In this document: positions 1-7,442 of the stretch, in pieces | Layout of the letters: every line of letters begins with the position of its first letter | How positions within the stretch are numbered: the first letter of the stretch is position 1 | Assembly: GCA_031254535.1 (NCBI GenBank) | Contig: JAIRUG010000041.1 | Span: forward strand, 1 to 27,412 | Length of the DNA: 27,412 nt | Direction of reading: 5' to 3' | Origin: Rickettsia sp. | Lineage (GTDB): Bacteria; Pseudomonadota; Alphaproteobacteria; Rickettsiales; Rickettsiaceae | Notes under the pieces: model-generated | Database searches by the model: none | What the model saw: only the letters and a program-made list of their open reading frames with translations | Told to the model about the DNA's origin: nothing | Made by a program: the position numbers and the translations under genes

Positions 1-56
1 TGAAATAATTCTTGTGCATTATATGGTAGGACTTTGACTTGATGAAAACTTGGCAT
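1..56 (-). CDS. Coq10/RatA-type START-domain protein, N-terminal fragment
   Basis: Only the first 18 codons lie in the window; the gene runs off the left edge. Read on the minus strand from ATG at 56-54 the peptide is MPSFHQVKVLPYNAQELF. This matches the conserved start of the bacterial COQ10/RatA family (MPxF...VPYSAEELF), START-like hydrophobic-pocket proteins that bind ubiquinone or its precursors and support respiratory electron transfer; some members are annotated as the ribosome-association toxin RatA. The start follows the stop of the upstream DUF1674 gene by only 7 bases, so the two are probably co-transcribed leftward. No strong ribosome binding site is visible. Family assignment rests on 18 residues, so it is likely but not certain. 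Confidence 0.6.
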   Translation of the reverse strand, partial: MPSFHQVKVLPYNAQELF

Positions 57-63
57 AAATTTT

Positions 64-193
64 TTAAAAATCAGTTACCCTACCTTTATGCTGCCAATCT
101 CCGTGGATAGTTGGTTCTTGACCTTTAAAACCATCTAATTTCCCTTGTCTTTTCTTTTTTATCTTTTATGGTAGTATCTTTTTTATTATCCAT
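64..193 (-). pseudogene. DUF1674 (SdhAF4-like) small protein, frameshifted
   Basis: On the minus strand an ATG at 193-191 opens a Lys/Asp-rich N-terminus (MDNKKDTTIKDKK...). The conserved C-terminal block of the DUF1674 family, GDWQHKGRVTDF, follows and ends at a TAA at 66-64. The two halves are in different frames: reading straight through stops after REIRWF, whereas removing one base near position 136 gives REI-DGFKGQEPTIHGDW, the expected family pattern (GGxxGPEPTRYGDW). DUF1674 is related to SDHAF4, an assembly factor for the flavinated subunit of succinate dehydrogenase. The intact product would be about 42 residues. It lies head-to-head with rsmE (33 bases between starts) and just upstream of the Coq10-like gene. 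It is either a recent pseudogene or a one-base sequence error. Confidence 0.6.
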
Positions 194-226
194 AAATGTA
201 CCTAAATAATATATCTTTTGAAGTAA

Positions 227-1099
227 ATGAAAAAAGCTAAAATTATGAAAACTTCTCGTCTTCATAGAATATATACTAATACCAAACTAATTGAAAACTG
301 TTCATTAAATCTTACAGAAGATCATAGTCACTACCTTAAAACAGTATTAAGACTAAAAATTGGCGATCATTTTAGAATTTTTAACGGTATAGATGGTGAA
401 TTTATAGCACAAATTACTGATATAACAAAAAATAAATTACGTGCTGGACTTACTAATATTTTAAGAAAAGCAATAGTTGAACCTGAGCTTACTTTAGGGA
501 TATCCATTATTAAAAATGATAGAATGTTAGATGCCATAGATATGGCTGTACAACTTGGGGTGACAAAAATTATTCCATTAATCACAGAAAGGTCTCAATT
601 TCATAATGTTAATGATCAAAGATTGATGAAATGTATTATCGAATCTACAGAACAATCCGAACGTTTAACACCGCCTATTCTTATGCCATTAACATCACTT
701 GCTCTTTTCCTAGACCAGAACCTAGATAATTCTATAATATATGCTAATGAAAATGAAGATGAAAATAATACATTATTAAAAATCATGCCTATACACTCAA
801 ATGATTTGAAGAATTGGAACGTAAAACAAGGGGTGAGCGAGCGGAGCGTACAAAACGTACGTGAGCACGCGAATGCCCCGAAGTTTTACGAAGCCAATTC
901 TTCAAAGCAGAAGAGTATACACTCAAATATTTCAGTTATTGTTGGTCCAGAAGGCGGTTTTTCACCAAATGAACTTAAGATGCTTTCATTGAGACCCAAT
1001 AGTTTATCAATAAGTCTAGGAGCAAATGTCCTAAGAACTGAAACTGCCGTGGCAACGTGTCTAGCACAAATTAAATTATTTATAACTAACCATATTTAG
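227..1099 (+). CDS. rsmE: 16S rRNA m3U1498 methyltransferase RsmE with in-frame palindromic-element insertion
   Basis: SPOUT-class methyltransferase that N3-methylates U1498 of 16S rRNA (E. coli numbering) in the 30S subunit, using SAM. Family landmarks in order: an N-terminal PUA-like part with LRLKIGDHFRIFNG; KNDRMLDAIDMAVQLGV; TEQSERLTPP; the knot motif VGPEGGFS from residue 239; and SLGANVLRTETA around 264-274. The protein is 290 residues, against about 245 usual. The excess is residues 189-230, encoded by a palindromic element (see 791-928) just before the strand leading into VGPEGG, where a surface loop can take it. Catalytic and knot motifs are intact, so the enzyme is probably functional. 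The ATG at 227 is weakly preceded by GAAG; an alternative start is the ATG at 245 (MKTSRLHRIY), which fits family N-termini equally well. Confidence 0.9.
   Translation: MKKAKIMKTSRLHRIYTNTKLIENCSLNLTEDHSHYLKTVLRLKIGDHFRIFNGIDGEFIAQITDITKNKLRAGLTNILRKAIVEPELTLGISIIKNDRMLDAIDMAVQLGVTKIIPLITERSQFHNVNDQRLMKCIIESTEQSERLTPPILMPLTSLALFLDQNLDNSIIYANENEDENNTLLKIMPIHSNDLKNWNVKQGVSERSVQNVREHANAPKFYEANSSKQKSIHSNISVIVGPEGGFSPNELKMLSLRPNSLSISLGANVLRTETAVATCLAQIKLFITNHI
791..928 (+). repeat. Family B palindromic element inserted in frame in rsmE (RPE-like)
   Basis: Imperfect palindrome inside the rsmE reading frame. The left arm (ATTTGAAGAATTGG, 803-816) is mirrored by CCAATTCTTCAAA near 893-905, and CGTAAAAC (820-827) by GTTTTACG near 883-890. 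ATACACTCAAAT occurs at 791-802 and again at 917-928, exactly 126 bases apart (42 codons), so the insert keeps frame. The core is clearly richer in G+C than the surrounding gene. In-frame palindromic insertions of this kind are the hallmark of Rickettsia palindromic elements; I cannot assign a published RPE class from memory. Confidence 0.85.
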
Positions 1100-1104
1100 T
1101 ATAT

Positions 1105-1120
1105 AACGCGAGTTGCCAAT
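1105..1120 (+). repeat. Half copy of family C repeat
   Basis: AACGCGAGTTGCCAAT, just after the rsmE stop, is the exact reverse complement of positions 10468-10483 upstream of rpoB. Here the second arm of the hairpin is degraded. Confidence 0.6.
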
Positions 1121-1191
1121 TAATTGTATTGATAAAAGCTGTATTTGAAGGCATTTATATGTAAAACTTTGTTACAAACCTGATTAAAACA

Positions 1192-1296
1192 CGTCATTGC
1201 GAGCGAACGTACGTGAGCGTGGCAATCCATGAGAATTAGTATAATACACCAAGGCTATATGGATTGCTTCGTCGGCTACGCCTTCTCGCAATGACG
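1192..1296. repeat. Family A palindromic element, copy 1 (rsmE-ruvC gap)
   Basis: CGTCATTGCGAG at 1192-1203 pairs with CTCGCAATGACG at 1285-1296; inner GCAATCCAT pairs with ATGGATTGC. The left arm is the GAACGTACGTGAGCG type and the right arm is the GGCGTAGCC hairpin type. A degenerate outer arm (GCTAATCTGGTGAGC) follows at about 1316-1330 and runs straight into a half family B arm at 1332-1358. These elements fill the 297 bases between rsmE and ruvC; no other gene is seen there. Confidence 0.85.
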
Positions 1297-1396
1297 CCAG
1301 TTTGCTATGGGTAAATGCTAATCTGGTGAGCTATACTCAAATAATTTGAAGAATTAGATAATTTTTTATAAGAAATCTATTAGTGAGAGAGTAATT

Positions 1397-1867
1397 TTGG
1401 TTATACTAGGAATTGACCCATCTTTAGCTGGTATGGGATGGGGGGTAATTGATATTGCTCCTCTGAAATATTTAGCTAGCGGGGTTATAAAGACTAAATC
1501 AACTGAACCGATGCATAAAAGGCTAGCGTTAATTACTGCGTCTTTGCAGAAAGTAATCATGCAATATCAACCTGTTGTTGTTGCGATGGAGGAGACCTTT
1601 GTTAATATGAATAGTGTATCATCTTTAAAATTGGGATATGCTAGAGGGGCGGTCATGTCACTTATTGGAGGATATGATATTGCTTTTCAAGAATTTAAAC
1701 CTAATGTTATTAAGAAATCAGTAGTGGGTTATGGTCATGCTGAAAAAAATCAGGTTTTGCAAATGATTAAGCTTTTACTACCAGGGGCAAGTACCATTAG
1801 TAACTTTGATGAAGCAGATGCTCTTGCGGTGGCTTATGTTTGCTTTGCTTATACCCCAAAAGTTTGA
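1397..1867 (+). CDS. ruvC: Crossover junction endodeoxyribonuclease RuvC
   Basis: Holliday-junction resolvase of the RuvABC recombination pathway; it works as a dimer that nicks opposing strands of a four-way junction with Mg2+. At 156 residues the length is normal for the family. The RNase H-like fold carries the four acidic catalytic residues: D7 in GIDPS, E65 in AMEETF, and D138 and D141 in [10 protein letters not shown]. The start is a TTG at 1397, giving MVILGIDPS, exactly the family N-terminus; no ATG lies nearby in frame. The stop overlaps the GAAGGA ribosome binding site of the following methyltransferase gene, so the two are probably one transcript. Confidence 0.95.
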   Translation: MVILGIDPSLAGMGWGVIDIAPLKYLASGVIKTKSTEPMHKRLALITASLQKVIMQYQPVVVAMEETFVNMNSVSSLKLGYARGAVMSLIGGYDIAFQEFKPNVIKKSVVGYGHAEKNQVLQMIKLLLPGASTISNFDEADALAVAYVCFAYTPKV

Positions 1868-1878
1868 AGGATTGATAG

Positions 1879-2587
1879 ATGTTCCAAGAGCAAAAATATC
1901 CGGTTATTATTTTAGTAGAGCCTCAAATGGGGGAGAATATCGGTGCCACTGCCAGAGCAATGAAAAATTTTGATGTTTCAGAATTGAGGATAGTTTGTCC
2001 AAGAGATGGTTGGCCAAATCAGCAGGCTCGCAGTATGGCGGTATCGGCAGCAAATATCATAGATAATGCTAAGATTTATGATAGTTTGGAAGCGAGTATC
2101 AAGGATATTGATTACTTATATGCAACAAGTTCTGCATCACGTAATATCAATAAAAATTATGTGTTATCAGAGAATTTAAGCCAAGATTATCCAGTAGGTC
2201 TTAAAGTTGGTATCATGTTTGGTCGTGAAAATTGTGGTTTACAAAATAGAGAAATTACTTATGCACACAAGATTATTAACATTAATACCGGAGATTTTAG
2301 CTCTCTGAATATTGCCCAGTCGGTAGTTATTATTATGTTATGAGTTGTTTCGTAGTAAACAACTGCAAGTGAATGTTAGTAATGAACAGGAACTAGCATC
2401 AAGAGGAGAATTAGGGTATTTTTTTGAACATTTATTTACTGAATTAAATAACAAAAATTTCTTTAAAGTACCTGAAAAGAAATTACACATGACTCAAAAT
2501 ATTATGAATATTTTTACGCGTATAGATAAATTATCTAGTGCAGAACTGCAAACTTTAAGGGGGATAATTACAACTTTAAGTTCATAA
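1879..2587 (+). pseudogene. trmJ: TrmJ-like tRNA/rRNA 2'-O-methyltransferase, one-base frameshift
   Basis: SPOUT (TrmH/SpoU) family RNA ribose methyltransferase, most like TrmJ, which methylates position 32 of tRNA anticodon loops. Motif 1 (PQMGENIGATARAMKNF), motif 2 (FGRENCGLQN) and motif 3 (LNIAQSV) are all present in the first 153 codons. The frame then stops at TGA 2341-2343. A second frame continues at once with the family C-terminus (ELFRSKQLQ... to the stop at 2587). Removing one A at 2335 turns VVIIML-stop into VVIICYELFRSK, the pattern expected for TrmJ, and restores a protein of about 236 residues. So a single-base insertion splits an otherwise well-conserved gene. The lost C-terminal part holds the dimer helix after motif 3, so the truncated product is probably inactive. 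A sequencing error or, less likely, recoding could also explain it. GAAGGA at 1866-1871 is the ribosome binding site. Confidence 0.85.
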
Positions 2588-2622
2588 AAACAGCTAATCT
2601 AGCCAAGATTGTTAAAAACTCT

Positions 2623-2650
2623 TTGCTTTTATAAAAAAATTAGCTATAGT
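2623..2650 (+). promoter_or_regulatory. Candidate promoter for the rpsL operon
   Basis: TTGCTT (2623-2628) and TATAGT (2645-2650) are separated by 16 bases in the AT-rich start of the trmJ-rpsL gap. They resemble sigma-70 -35 and -10 boxes and point toward rpsL, about 300 bases downstream. Prediction by eye only; AT-rich DNA gives many chance matches. Confidence 0.3.
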
Positions 2651-2711
2651 TCCATCTGTTGCCTCTTAATAGTGAAAGTGGTAGAGTATATGTTTTTATC
2701 ATTTTAAAAGT

Positions 2712-2920
2712 TATAGCTAACCCGATTAGCATTATGCTTCCTCGCAATGACGTTTGAGGTGTATACACGTCATTGCGAGGAGCCACTTTAGTGGCGACGC
2801 GGCAATCCATAAAATAACTAAAATGGATTGCTTCGTCGGCCTACGATCTCCTCGCAATGACGGGGTGTTGCAAAGTGCCTTCTCGCTAATAGAGGCGTAA
2901 TACTAATCGGGTTAGCTATA
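2712..2920. repeat. Composite family A element, copy 2, with outer arms
   Basis: Outer inverted repeat: GCTAACCCGATTAGC near 2716-2730 is mirrored at 2898-2920; over 23 bases only one position fails to pair. Inside lie a complete family A copy (2768-2862, left arm GCCACTTTAGTGGC hairpin) and two half ends: CTCGCAATGACG at 2741-2752 and CTCGCTAATAG at 2882-2892. It occupies most of the 372-base trmJ-rpsL gap; no gene is seen there. The right outer arm ends in CTATAAT (2915-2921), which could act as a -10 box. Confidence 0.85.
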
Positions 2921-2959
2921 ATAGATTAAGGGTCAAAAGAAATAATTTTGGAGTATTGG

Positions 2960-3346
2960 ATGCCAACAAATAATCAATTAGTACGTTTTGGAAGACGGTC
3001 GAAGGTTCGTAGAACAAAATCCCCGGCTTTGGAATCCAATCCATTTTTGAAAGGTGTTTGTGTAATAGTGAAAACTGTCACTCCTAAGAAGCCTAACTCT
3101 GCTCTTCGTAAGATGGCACGTGTTCGCTTAAGTAATGGACAGTATGTCAATGCTTATATACCTGGTGAAGGACATAATTTACAAGAACACTCGACCGTAT
3201 TGGTAAGAGGTGGAAGGGTTCCTGATCTTCCAGGTGTTAAATACCATATAGTACGCGGTGCTTATGACACCCAGGGTGTAAAGAATCGTAAGCAAGGACA
3301 CTCACGTTATGGTACGTCAGCGAAGCAGCAAGCTGTAAAAAAATAA
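2960..3346 (+). CDS. rpsL: 30S ribosomal protein S12
   Basis: Small-subunit protein at the decoding centre. The start is taken as ATG 2960, giving [15 protein letters not shown], the family N-terminus, with GGAG at 2950-2953 six bases upstream; an in-frame TTG at 2948 would add four non-conserved residues. The product is 128 residues, normal for rickettsiae. The decoding loop [11 protein letters not shown] and the [13 protein letters not shown] block are intact. The lysine where streptomycin resistance usually arises (PKKPNS) is wild type, so ribosomal streptomycin resistance is not predicted. First gene of the rpsL-rpsG-fusA group; rpsG follows after 20 bases. Confidence 0.98.
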   Translation: MPTNNQLVRFGRRSKVRRTKSPALESNPFLKGVCVIVKTVTPKKPNSALRKMARVRLSNGQYVNAYIPGEGHNLQEHSTVLVRGGRVPDLPGVKYHIVRGAYDTQGVKNRKQGHSRYGTSAKQQAVKK

Positions 3347-3366
3347 TTTGAAATAGAGAGAGATAA

Positions 3367-3846
3367 ATGTCACGTCGTCATGCCGCAGAGAGAAGAATTG
3401 TCTTACCTGATATGAAATATAATAGCCCTCTGCTTGCTAGGTTCATTAATAATATTATGAAAGAAGGGAAAAAAGCTTTAGCTGAAAGAATAGTATATTC
3501 TACTTTTAGTAAGATAGAGAAAAAGCATAAGGTAGATCCTTATGAAACTTTTAATAATGCGATGAATAATGTTAAACCATATCTTGAGGTTACGTCAGTA
3601 CGGGTGGGAGGGGCAAATTATCAGGTTCCTTCTCCTGTTGATGAAAGAAGGGGGTATGCACTTGCATCACGTTGGATTATTAATGCAGCCAATAAACGTT
3701 CTGAAAAAATGATAATTGATAAGTTGGCAGAGGAATTATTTGAAGCGTCAAATAGTAGAGGAGTTGCTATTAAAAAGAGAGAGGACACTCATAAAATGGC
3801 TGAAGCTAACAAAGCTTTTGCTCATTTTAGTCCTAAAAAATCGTAA
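3367..3846 (+). CDS. rpsG: 30S ribosomal protein S7
   Basis: Primary 16S rRNA-binding protein that nucleates assembly of the 30S head and lies near the E site. At 159 residues it has the usual alphaproteobacterial length. The N-terminus MSRRHAAERR and the conserved block VRVGGANYQVPSPVDERR (about residues 78-95) are clear, as is SRWIINAANKR. ATG 3367 is preceded by a GAGAGAGAT purine stretch. It sits 20 bases after rpsL and 18 bases before fusA, the standard str-operon order. In other bacteria S7 can repress this operon; no such site can be judged here. Confidence 0.98.
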   Translation: MSRRHAAERRIVLPDMKYNSPLLARFINNIMKEGKKALAERIVYSTFSKIEKKHKVDPYETFNNAMNNVKPYLEVTSVRVGGANYQVPSPVDERRGYALASRWIINAANKRSEKMIIDKLAEELFEASNSRGVAIKKREDTHKMAEANKAFAHFSPKKS

Positions 3847-3864
3847 CCAAGGTAATTAAGTTAT

Positions 3865-5940
3865 ATGTCAACTACGGAATTTTCTCTTGCTAATACTCGT
3901 AATATCGGGATTTGTGCTCATATTGACGCTGGTAAAACTACTACAACCGAGCGTATTCTCTTCTATACTGGTAAATCACATAAGATTGGTGAAGTCCATG
4001 AAGGTGGTGCTACCATGGATTGGATGGAACAAGAGCAAGAGCGTGGTATTACCATCACTTCTGCTGCTACTACCTGTTACTGGCAAAATAAGAGAATTAA
4101 TATTATTGATACACCAGGTCACGTAGATTTTACTATAGAAGTAGAAAGATCTCTGCGTGTTCTTGATGGAGCGGTAGCAGTATTTGATGGTGTGGCTGGT
4201 GTTGAGCCGCAATCAGAGATAGTATGGAGACAGGCTGATAAATATGGAGTACCTAGAATGTGTTTTATCAATAAGATGGACAGAATGGGTGCTAATTTTT
4301 ACCAATGCGTGGAAATGATCAAAGATCGCCTTGGGGCAAAACCTTTGGTAATTCAGTTGCCAGTTGGTATTGAAGAAAATTTTAAAGGAGTTATTGACCT
4401 AATTAAGATGAAGGCAATAATTTGGAAGGATGAATCTCTTGGTGCTGAATATGCATACGAAGACATTCCTAGTGATATGCTAGAAAAAGCTGAAGAATAT
4501 CGTGCTTTGCTTGTTGAAATGGTTGCTGAGATTAATGATCATTTGATGGAAAAATATTTGTCAGCCGAGGAACTTACTGAAGAAGAAATTAAATCAGCAA
4601 TAAGGAAAGGAACAATTGATAGAGCTTTTTTCCCAGTATTATGTGGTAGTGCTTTTAAAAATAAAGGTGTGCAACCCTTGCTAGGTGCAGTTGTTAATTA
4701 TTTACCCTCACCTGTTGATATTGGAACAGTTAGAGGGGTAGATGTTGATTCTGGGGAAGAAAAAGATTTTAAAATCTCAGCATCTGAACCTCTTGCTGCT
4801 TTAGCATTTAAAGTAATGACCGATCCATTTGTTGGGTCTCTTACATTTGTCAGAATTTATTCTGGTAAGATTAGTTCTGGTGTTACCGTGATTAATACGG
4901 TAAAGAACCAAAAGGAACGAGTAGGTAGAATGTTACTTATGCATGCTAATGAAAGGGAAGATGTTAAAGAAGCTTTGGCAGGAGATATTGTTGCCTTGGC
5001 TAGTCTTAAGAATACTACTACTGGTGATACTTTGTGTGGTGCGGATAAGCAGGTTATTTTGGAGAGGATGGAATTCCCTGAACCGGTTATTGAACTAGCC
5101 GTAGAACCAAAATCAACTGCCGATCAAGAAAAAATGGGAATGGCATTGTCTAGGTTAGCTGCTGAAGATCCATCTTTTAGAGTGTCGACTGATCAAGAAA
5201 GCGGTCAGACTGTTATTAAAGGTATGGGTGAGCTGCATTTAGAGATCATGGTTGATCGTATGAAGCGTGAGTTTAAAGTTGAGGTTAACATTGGAGCACC
5301 ACAAGTAGCTTATCGTGAGACAATTACTAAGAGTTGTGAGATTGACTACACACATAAAAAACAATCTGGTGGAGCTGGGCAGTGTGCACGGGTCAAAATA
5401 ATATTTGAACCTCAAGAAGTTGGGGAAGGATTTGTTTTTGAAAGTAAAATTGTTGGTGGAGCTATACCGAAGGAATTTATCCCTGGTGTTGAAAAGGGTC
5501 TAAATAATATTAAAGATACAGGTGTAGTTGCCGGTTATCCAATGATTGATTTCAAAGCAACTTTGATAGATGGGGCATTCCATGATGTGGATTCAAGTGT
5601 ACTAGCGTTTGAAATAGCTACCAAGGCTGCTTTTAGGGAAGGTATGCCAAAAGGTAATCCAAAGTTACTTGAACCAATTATGAAAGTGGAAGTGATTACT
5701 CCAAATGAATATATGGGTGATATTATTGGTGACTTAAATAGTCGTAGAGGACAAATGCAAAGCATGGATCCAAGAGGTAATGCGCAAGTTATAACTGCCA
5801 ATGTACCTCTAGCTGAAATGTTTGGCTATGTTAGTACTTTGCGTTCTTTATCACAAGGTAGATCTCAATATAGTATGGTTTTCTCTCATTATGAGCAAGT
5901 GCCATTACAAGTGGCTGAGACTATTAAAGCTAAAAAATAA
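3865..5940 (+). CDS. fusA: Translation elongation factor G
   Basis: GTPase that drives translocation of tRNA and mRNA on the ribosome, and ribosome recycling with RRF. It has 691 residues, full length for bacterial EF-G. G-domain motifs: P-loop AHIDAGKT (18-25), DTPGHVDF (82-89) and NKMD (136-139). The switch I region [12 protein letters not shown] is intact, as are the later domains with the conserved GMGELHLEI. Last of the three str-operon genes on this segment; tufA does not follow it here. A family A element and then tRNA-Trp come next, so transcription may end or be processed beyond the stop. Confidence 0.98.
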   Translation: MSTTEFSLANTRNIGICAHIDAGKTTTTERILFYTGKSHKIGEVHEGGATMDWMEQEQERGITITSAATTCYWQNKRINIIDTPGHVDFTIEVERSLRVLDGAVAVFDGVAGVEPQSEIVWRQADKYGVPRMCFINKMDRMGANFYQCVEMIKDRLGAKPLVIQLPVGIEENFKGVIDLIKMKAIIWKDESLGAEYAYEDIPSDMLEKAEEYRALLVEMVAEINDHLMEKYLSAEELTEEEIKSAIRKGTIDRAFFPVLCGSAFKNKGVQPLLGAVVNYLPSPVDIGTVRGVDVDSGEEKDFKISASEPLAALAFKVMTDPFVGSLTFVRIYSGKISSGVTVINTVKNQKERVGRMLLMHANEREDVKEALAGDIVALASLKNTTTGDTLCGADKQVILERMEFPEPVIELAVEPKSTADQEKMGMALSRLAAEDPSFRVSTDQESGQTVIKGMGELHLEIMVDRMKREFKVEVNIGAPQVAYRETITKSCEIDYTHKKQSGGAGQCARVKIIFEPQEVGEGFVFESKIVGGAIPKEFIPGVEKGLNNIKDTGVVAGYPMIDFKATLIDGAFHDVDSSVLAFEIATKAAFREGMPKGNPKLLEPIMKVEVITPNEYMGDIIGDLNSRRGQMQSMDPRGNAQVITANVPLAEMFGYVSTLRSLSQGRSQYSMVFSHYEQVPLQVAETIKAKK

Positions 5941-6007
5941 AAATATTTTCCACGTAAATCATTAGTGGATTATATGTAATGTGGTATTATAATTTATGGT
6001 AGTACAT

Positions 6008-6097
6008 CGTCATTGCGAGGAGGCGGGAGCCGACGAAGCAATCCATATGATAAGCTTCATGGATTGCCACGCTCACGTATGTTCGCTCGCAATGACG
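6008..6097. repeat. Family A palindromic element, copy 3 (fusA-tRNA-Trp gap)
   Basis: CGTCATTGCGAG at 6008-6019 mirrors CTCGCAATGACG at 6086-6097; GCAATCCAT mirrors ATGGATTGC around a small ATGA/TCAT centre. The left arm is the GGCGGGAGCC hairpin and the right arm the GAACATACGTGAGCG type. A half end with TTGCTAATAGACG follows at about 6116-6128. Confidence 0.85.
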
Positions 6098-6160
6098 TTG
6101 TGGGCTTACGTGGTCTTGCTAATAGACGTATATTTTTAAATTGTTGTGATTATGATTCAT

Positions 6161-6182
6161 TAAGAAATTGTTTGATTTCTTA
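6161..6182 (+). other. Small hairpin upstream of tRNA-Trp
   Basis: TAAGAAAT (6161-6168) and ATTTCTTA (6175-6182) form a perfect 8-bp inverted repeat with a 6-base loop, ending 13 bases before the tRNA. It is AT-rich with no T-run, so it is a poor terminator; it could mark a processing or promoter region. Confidence 0.35.
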
Positions 6183-6195
6183 GTAAAAATGTGAT

Positions 6196-6271
6196 AGGAG
6201 TGTAGCTCAATTGGTAGAGCATCGGTCTCCAAAACCGAAGGTTGCGGGTTCAATTCCTGTCGCTCCTGCCA
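6196..6271 (+). tRNA. trpT: tRNA-Trp (CCA anticodon)
   Basis: A 76-base cloverleaf can be drawn by hand. Acceptor AGGAGTG pairs with CGCTCCT and the encoded CCA tail is at 6269-6271. The D-arm region is TAGCTCAATTGGTAGAGCA, the anticodon stem TCGGT/ACCGA encloses loop CTCCAAA with anticodon CCA at 6229-6231, and the T loop is GTTCAAT. Its place between fusA and secE is the conserved bacterial and rickettsial position for tRNA-Trp. The CCA anticodon reads UGG only. Confidence 0.97.
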
Positions 6272-6292
6272 AATATAATGAGTTCGTATAAT

Positions 6293-6493
6293 ATGTTAAA
6301 GGAAAATAGAGTCTACAAATTTTATGAGCAAGTAAAGCAAGAAGTTTATAAAATTGTTTGGCTCGGTAAGAAGGAATTGATCACTTCAACTATTATAGTG
6401 GTAGTAGCTGTATTTATTTTTAGTATAATTTGTTTGGTATTAGACTACGGTATACATAGCATAATGCAGATTTTACTCAATATTGGAAAGTAG
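6293..6493 (+). CDS. secE: Preprotein translocase subunit SecE
   Basis: Small essential membrane subunit of the SecYEG translocon that clamps SecY. The start is taken at ATG 6293 ([17 protein letters not shown]), giving 66 residues, the length I recall for rickettsial SecE. Longer in-frame readings begin inside the tRNA or at ATG 6278 and add non-conserved residues. An amphipathic segment with the family motif [12 protein letters not shown] is followed by one transmembrane helix, about residues 27-50 ([19 protein letters not shown]). Position between tRNA-Trp and nusG is canonical; nusG begins 23 bases later. No strong ribosome binding site is seen. Confidence 0.93.
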   Translation: MLKENRVYKFYEQVKQEVYKIVWLGKKELITSTIIVVVAVFIFSIICLVLDYGIHSIMQILLNIGK

Positions 6494-6516
6494 GAAGAAT
6501 AGGTTTAGGGAAAATT

Positions 6517-7047
6517 GTGGTGCAGTGGTACGTTATTCATACATTATCGGGATCAGAAAAGCGTGTAAAGCAAATGATTCTTGATCAAATTGCCAAGCAA
6601 GGTATGTCGGAATCTTTTGAGGATATTGTTGTTCCGGTTATTGAAGTACCTGAAGTTAAGCGTGGTAAGAACGTTAAGACTGAAAAAAAATTTATGCCTG
6701 GTTATATTCTGATTAAAATGAAGATGACTGATGATACTTGGCATTTGGTAAAAAGTGTTACTAAAGTTACAGGTTTCTTAGGTAGTAAAAGCACTCCACA
6801 AGCCCTTAGTGAAAAAGAAGTACAAAATATTTTTAGCAAGCTTGAATCTGAAACCAAAAATGCTAGGACTTCAAAATTGTATGAAATTGGTGAAGCAATA
6901 ATTGTTACTGATGGTCCGTTTGAGACTTTTGCAGGGGTTATAGAAGAAATTGATTATGACAAAAATAAGTTGCGTGTGTCTATATCTATTTTCGGTAAAG
7001 CAACTCCTATAGAACTAAATTTTACGCAAGTTAAGAAGAATAATTAG
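6517..7047 (+). CDS. nusG: Transcription termination/antitermination factor NusG
   Basis: Elongation factor that binds the RNA polymerase clamp through its N-terminal NGN domain and links to Rho or ribosomal S10 through its C-terminal KOW domain. It has 176 residues, a normal length. The NGN domain starts WYVIHTLSGSEKRVKQMI and includes KKFMPGYILIKM; the KOW motif is VTDGPFETFAGVIEEID. The start is a GTG at 6517 with AGGG seven bases upstream; the next codon is also GTG and could serve. It follows secE by 23 bases, a conserved pair. A repeat-filled gap of 395 bases separates it from rplK. Confidence 0.96.
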   Translation: MVQWYVIHTLSGSEKRVKQMILDQIAKQGMSESFEDIVVPVIEVPEVKRGKNVKTEKKFMPGYILIKMKMTDDTWHLVKSVTKVTGFLGSKSTPQALSEKEVQNIFSKLESETKNARTSKLYEIGEAIIVTDGPFETFAGVIEEIDYDKNKLRVSISIFGKATPIELNFTQVKKNN

Positions 7048-7103
7048 GGGTTGTCATTGGAAGTGGTGTTATTCTTCAAAAAGGATTTATGCATGTAATA
7101 TGC

Positions 7104-7195
7104 CGTCTATTAGCGAGGAGCCACTTTGGTGGCATTGATGCAATCTAATGAATGTGGATTGCCACACTCTACTTGCGTGGTCTCGCTAATAAACG
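7104..7195. repeat. Family A palindromic element, copy 4 (nusG-rplK gap)
   Basis: Left end CGTCTATTAGCGAG (7104-7117) and right end CTCGCTAATAAACG (7182-7195), the alternative terminus type on both sides. The left arm is the GCCACTTTGGTGGC hairpin. The inner stem is partly decayed (GCAATCTAAT against GTGGATTGC). Confidence 0.8.
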
Positions 7196-7220
7196 TTTAG
7201 GGGGTGTTGTAAGCCTCAGG

Positions 7221-7313
7221 CGTCATTGCGAGGAGGCGTGAGCCGACGAAGCAATCCAGGAAAATGATTAGAAATGGATTGCTTCGACCATTACATGGTC
7301 TCGCTAATAGACG
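7221..7313. repeat. Family A palindromic element, copy 5, with mixed ends
   Basis: Left end CGTCATTGCGAG (7221-7232) but right end CTCGCTAATAGACG (7300-7313), so the two termini belong to different subtypes. The left arm is the GGCGTGAGCC hairpin; the right arm, read inward, is ACCATGTAATGGT. Copies 4 and 5 are 25 bases apart. The remaining 130 bases before rplK hold only AT-rich leader with CCAATTG at 7379 and 7408; no gene. Confidence 0.8.
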
Positions 7314-7442
7314 TCTTGTGCTTTTCTGCAATTTTTAAATTGCTACTAGGTTTATGCGTAAGGTGAGTAAACAATATACCAATTGATAAATTATTATTAG
7401 ATAATTACCAATTGGCATTAAATAAGTAAAGATAGGAATATA

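Noticed and set aside
1..56. RatA-type toxin as part of a toxin-antitoxin pair
   Set aside because: The Coq10/RatA label is historical; the neighbour is DUF1674, not a RatB-like partner, and the ubiquinone role fits better.
6242..6292. Longer SecE reading starting inside tRNA-Trp
   Set aside because: The extra residues are translated tRNA sequence; the conserved SecE start is at 6293.
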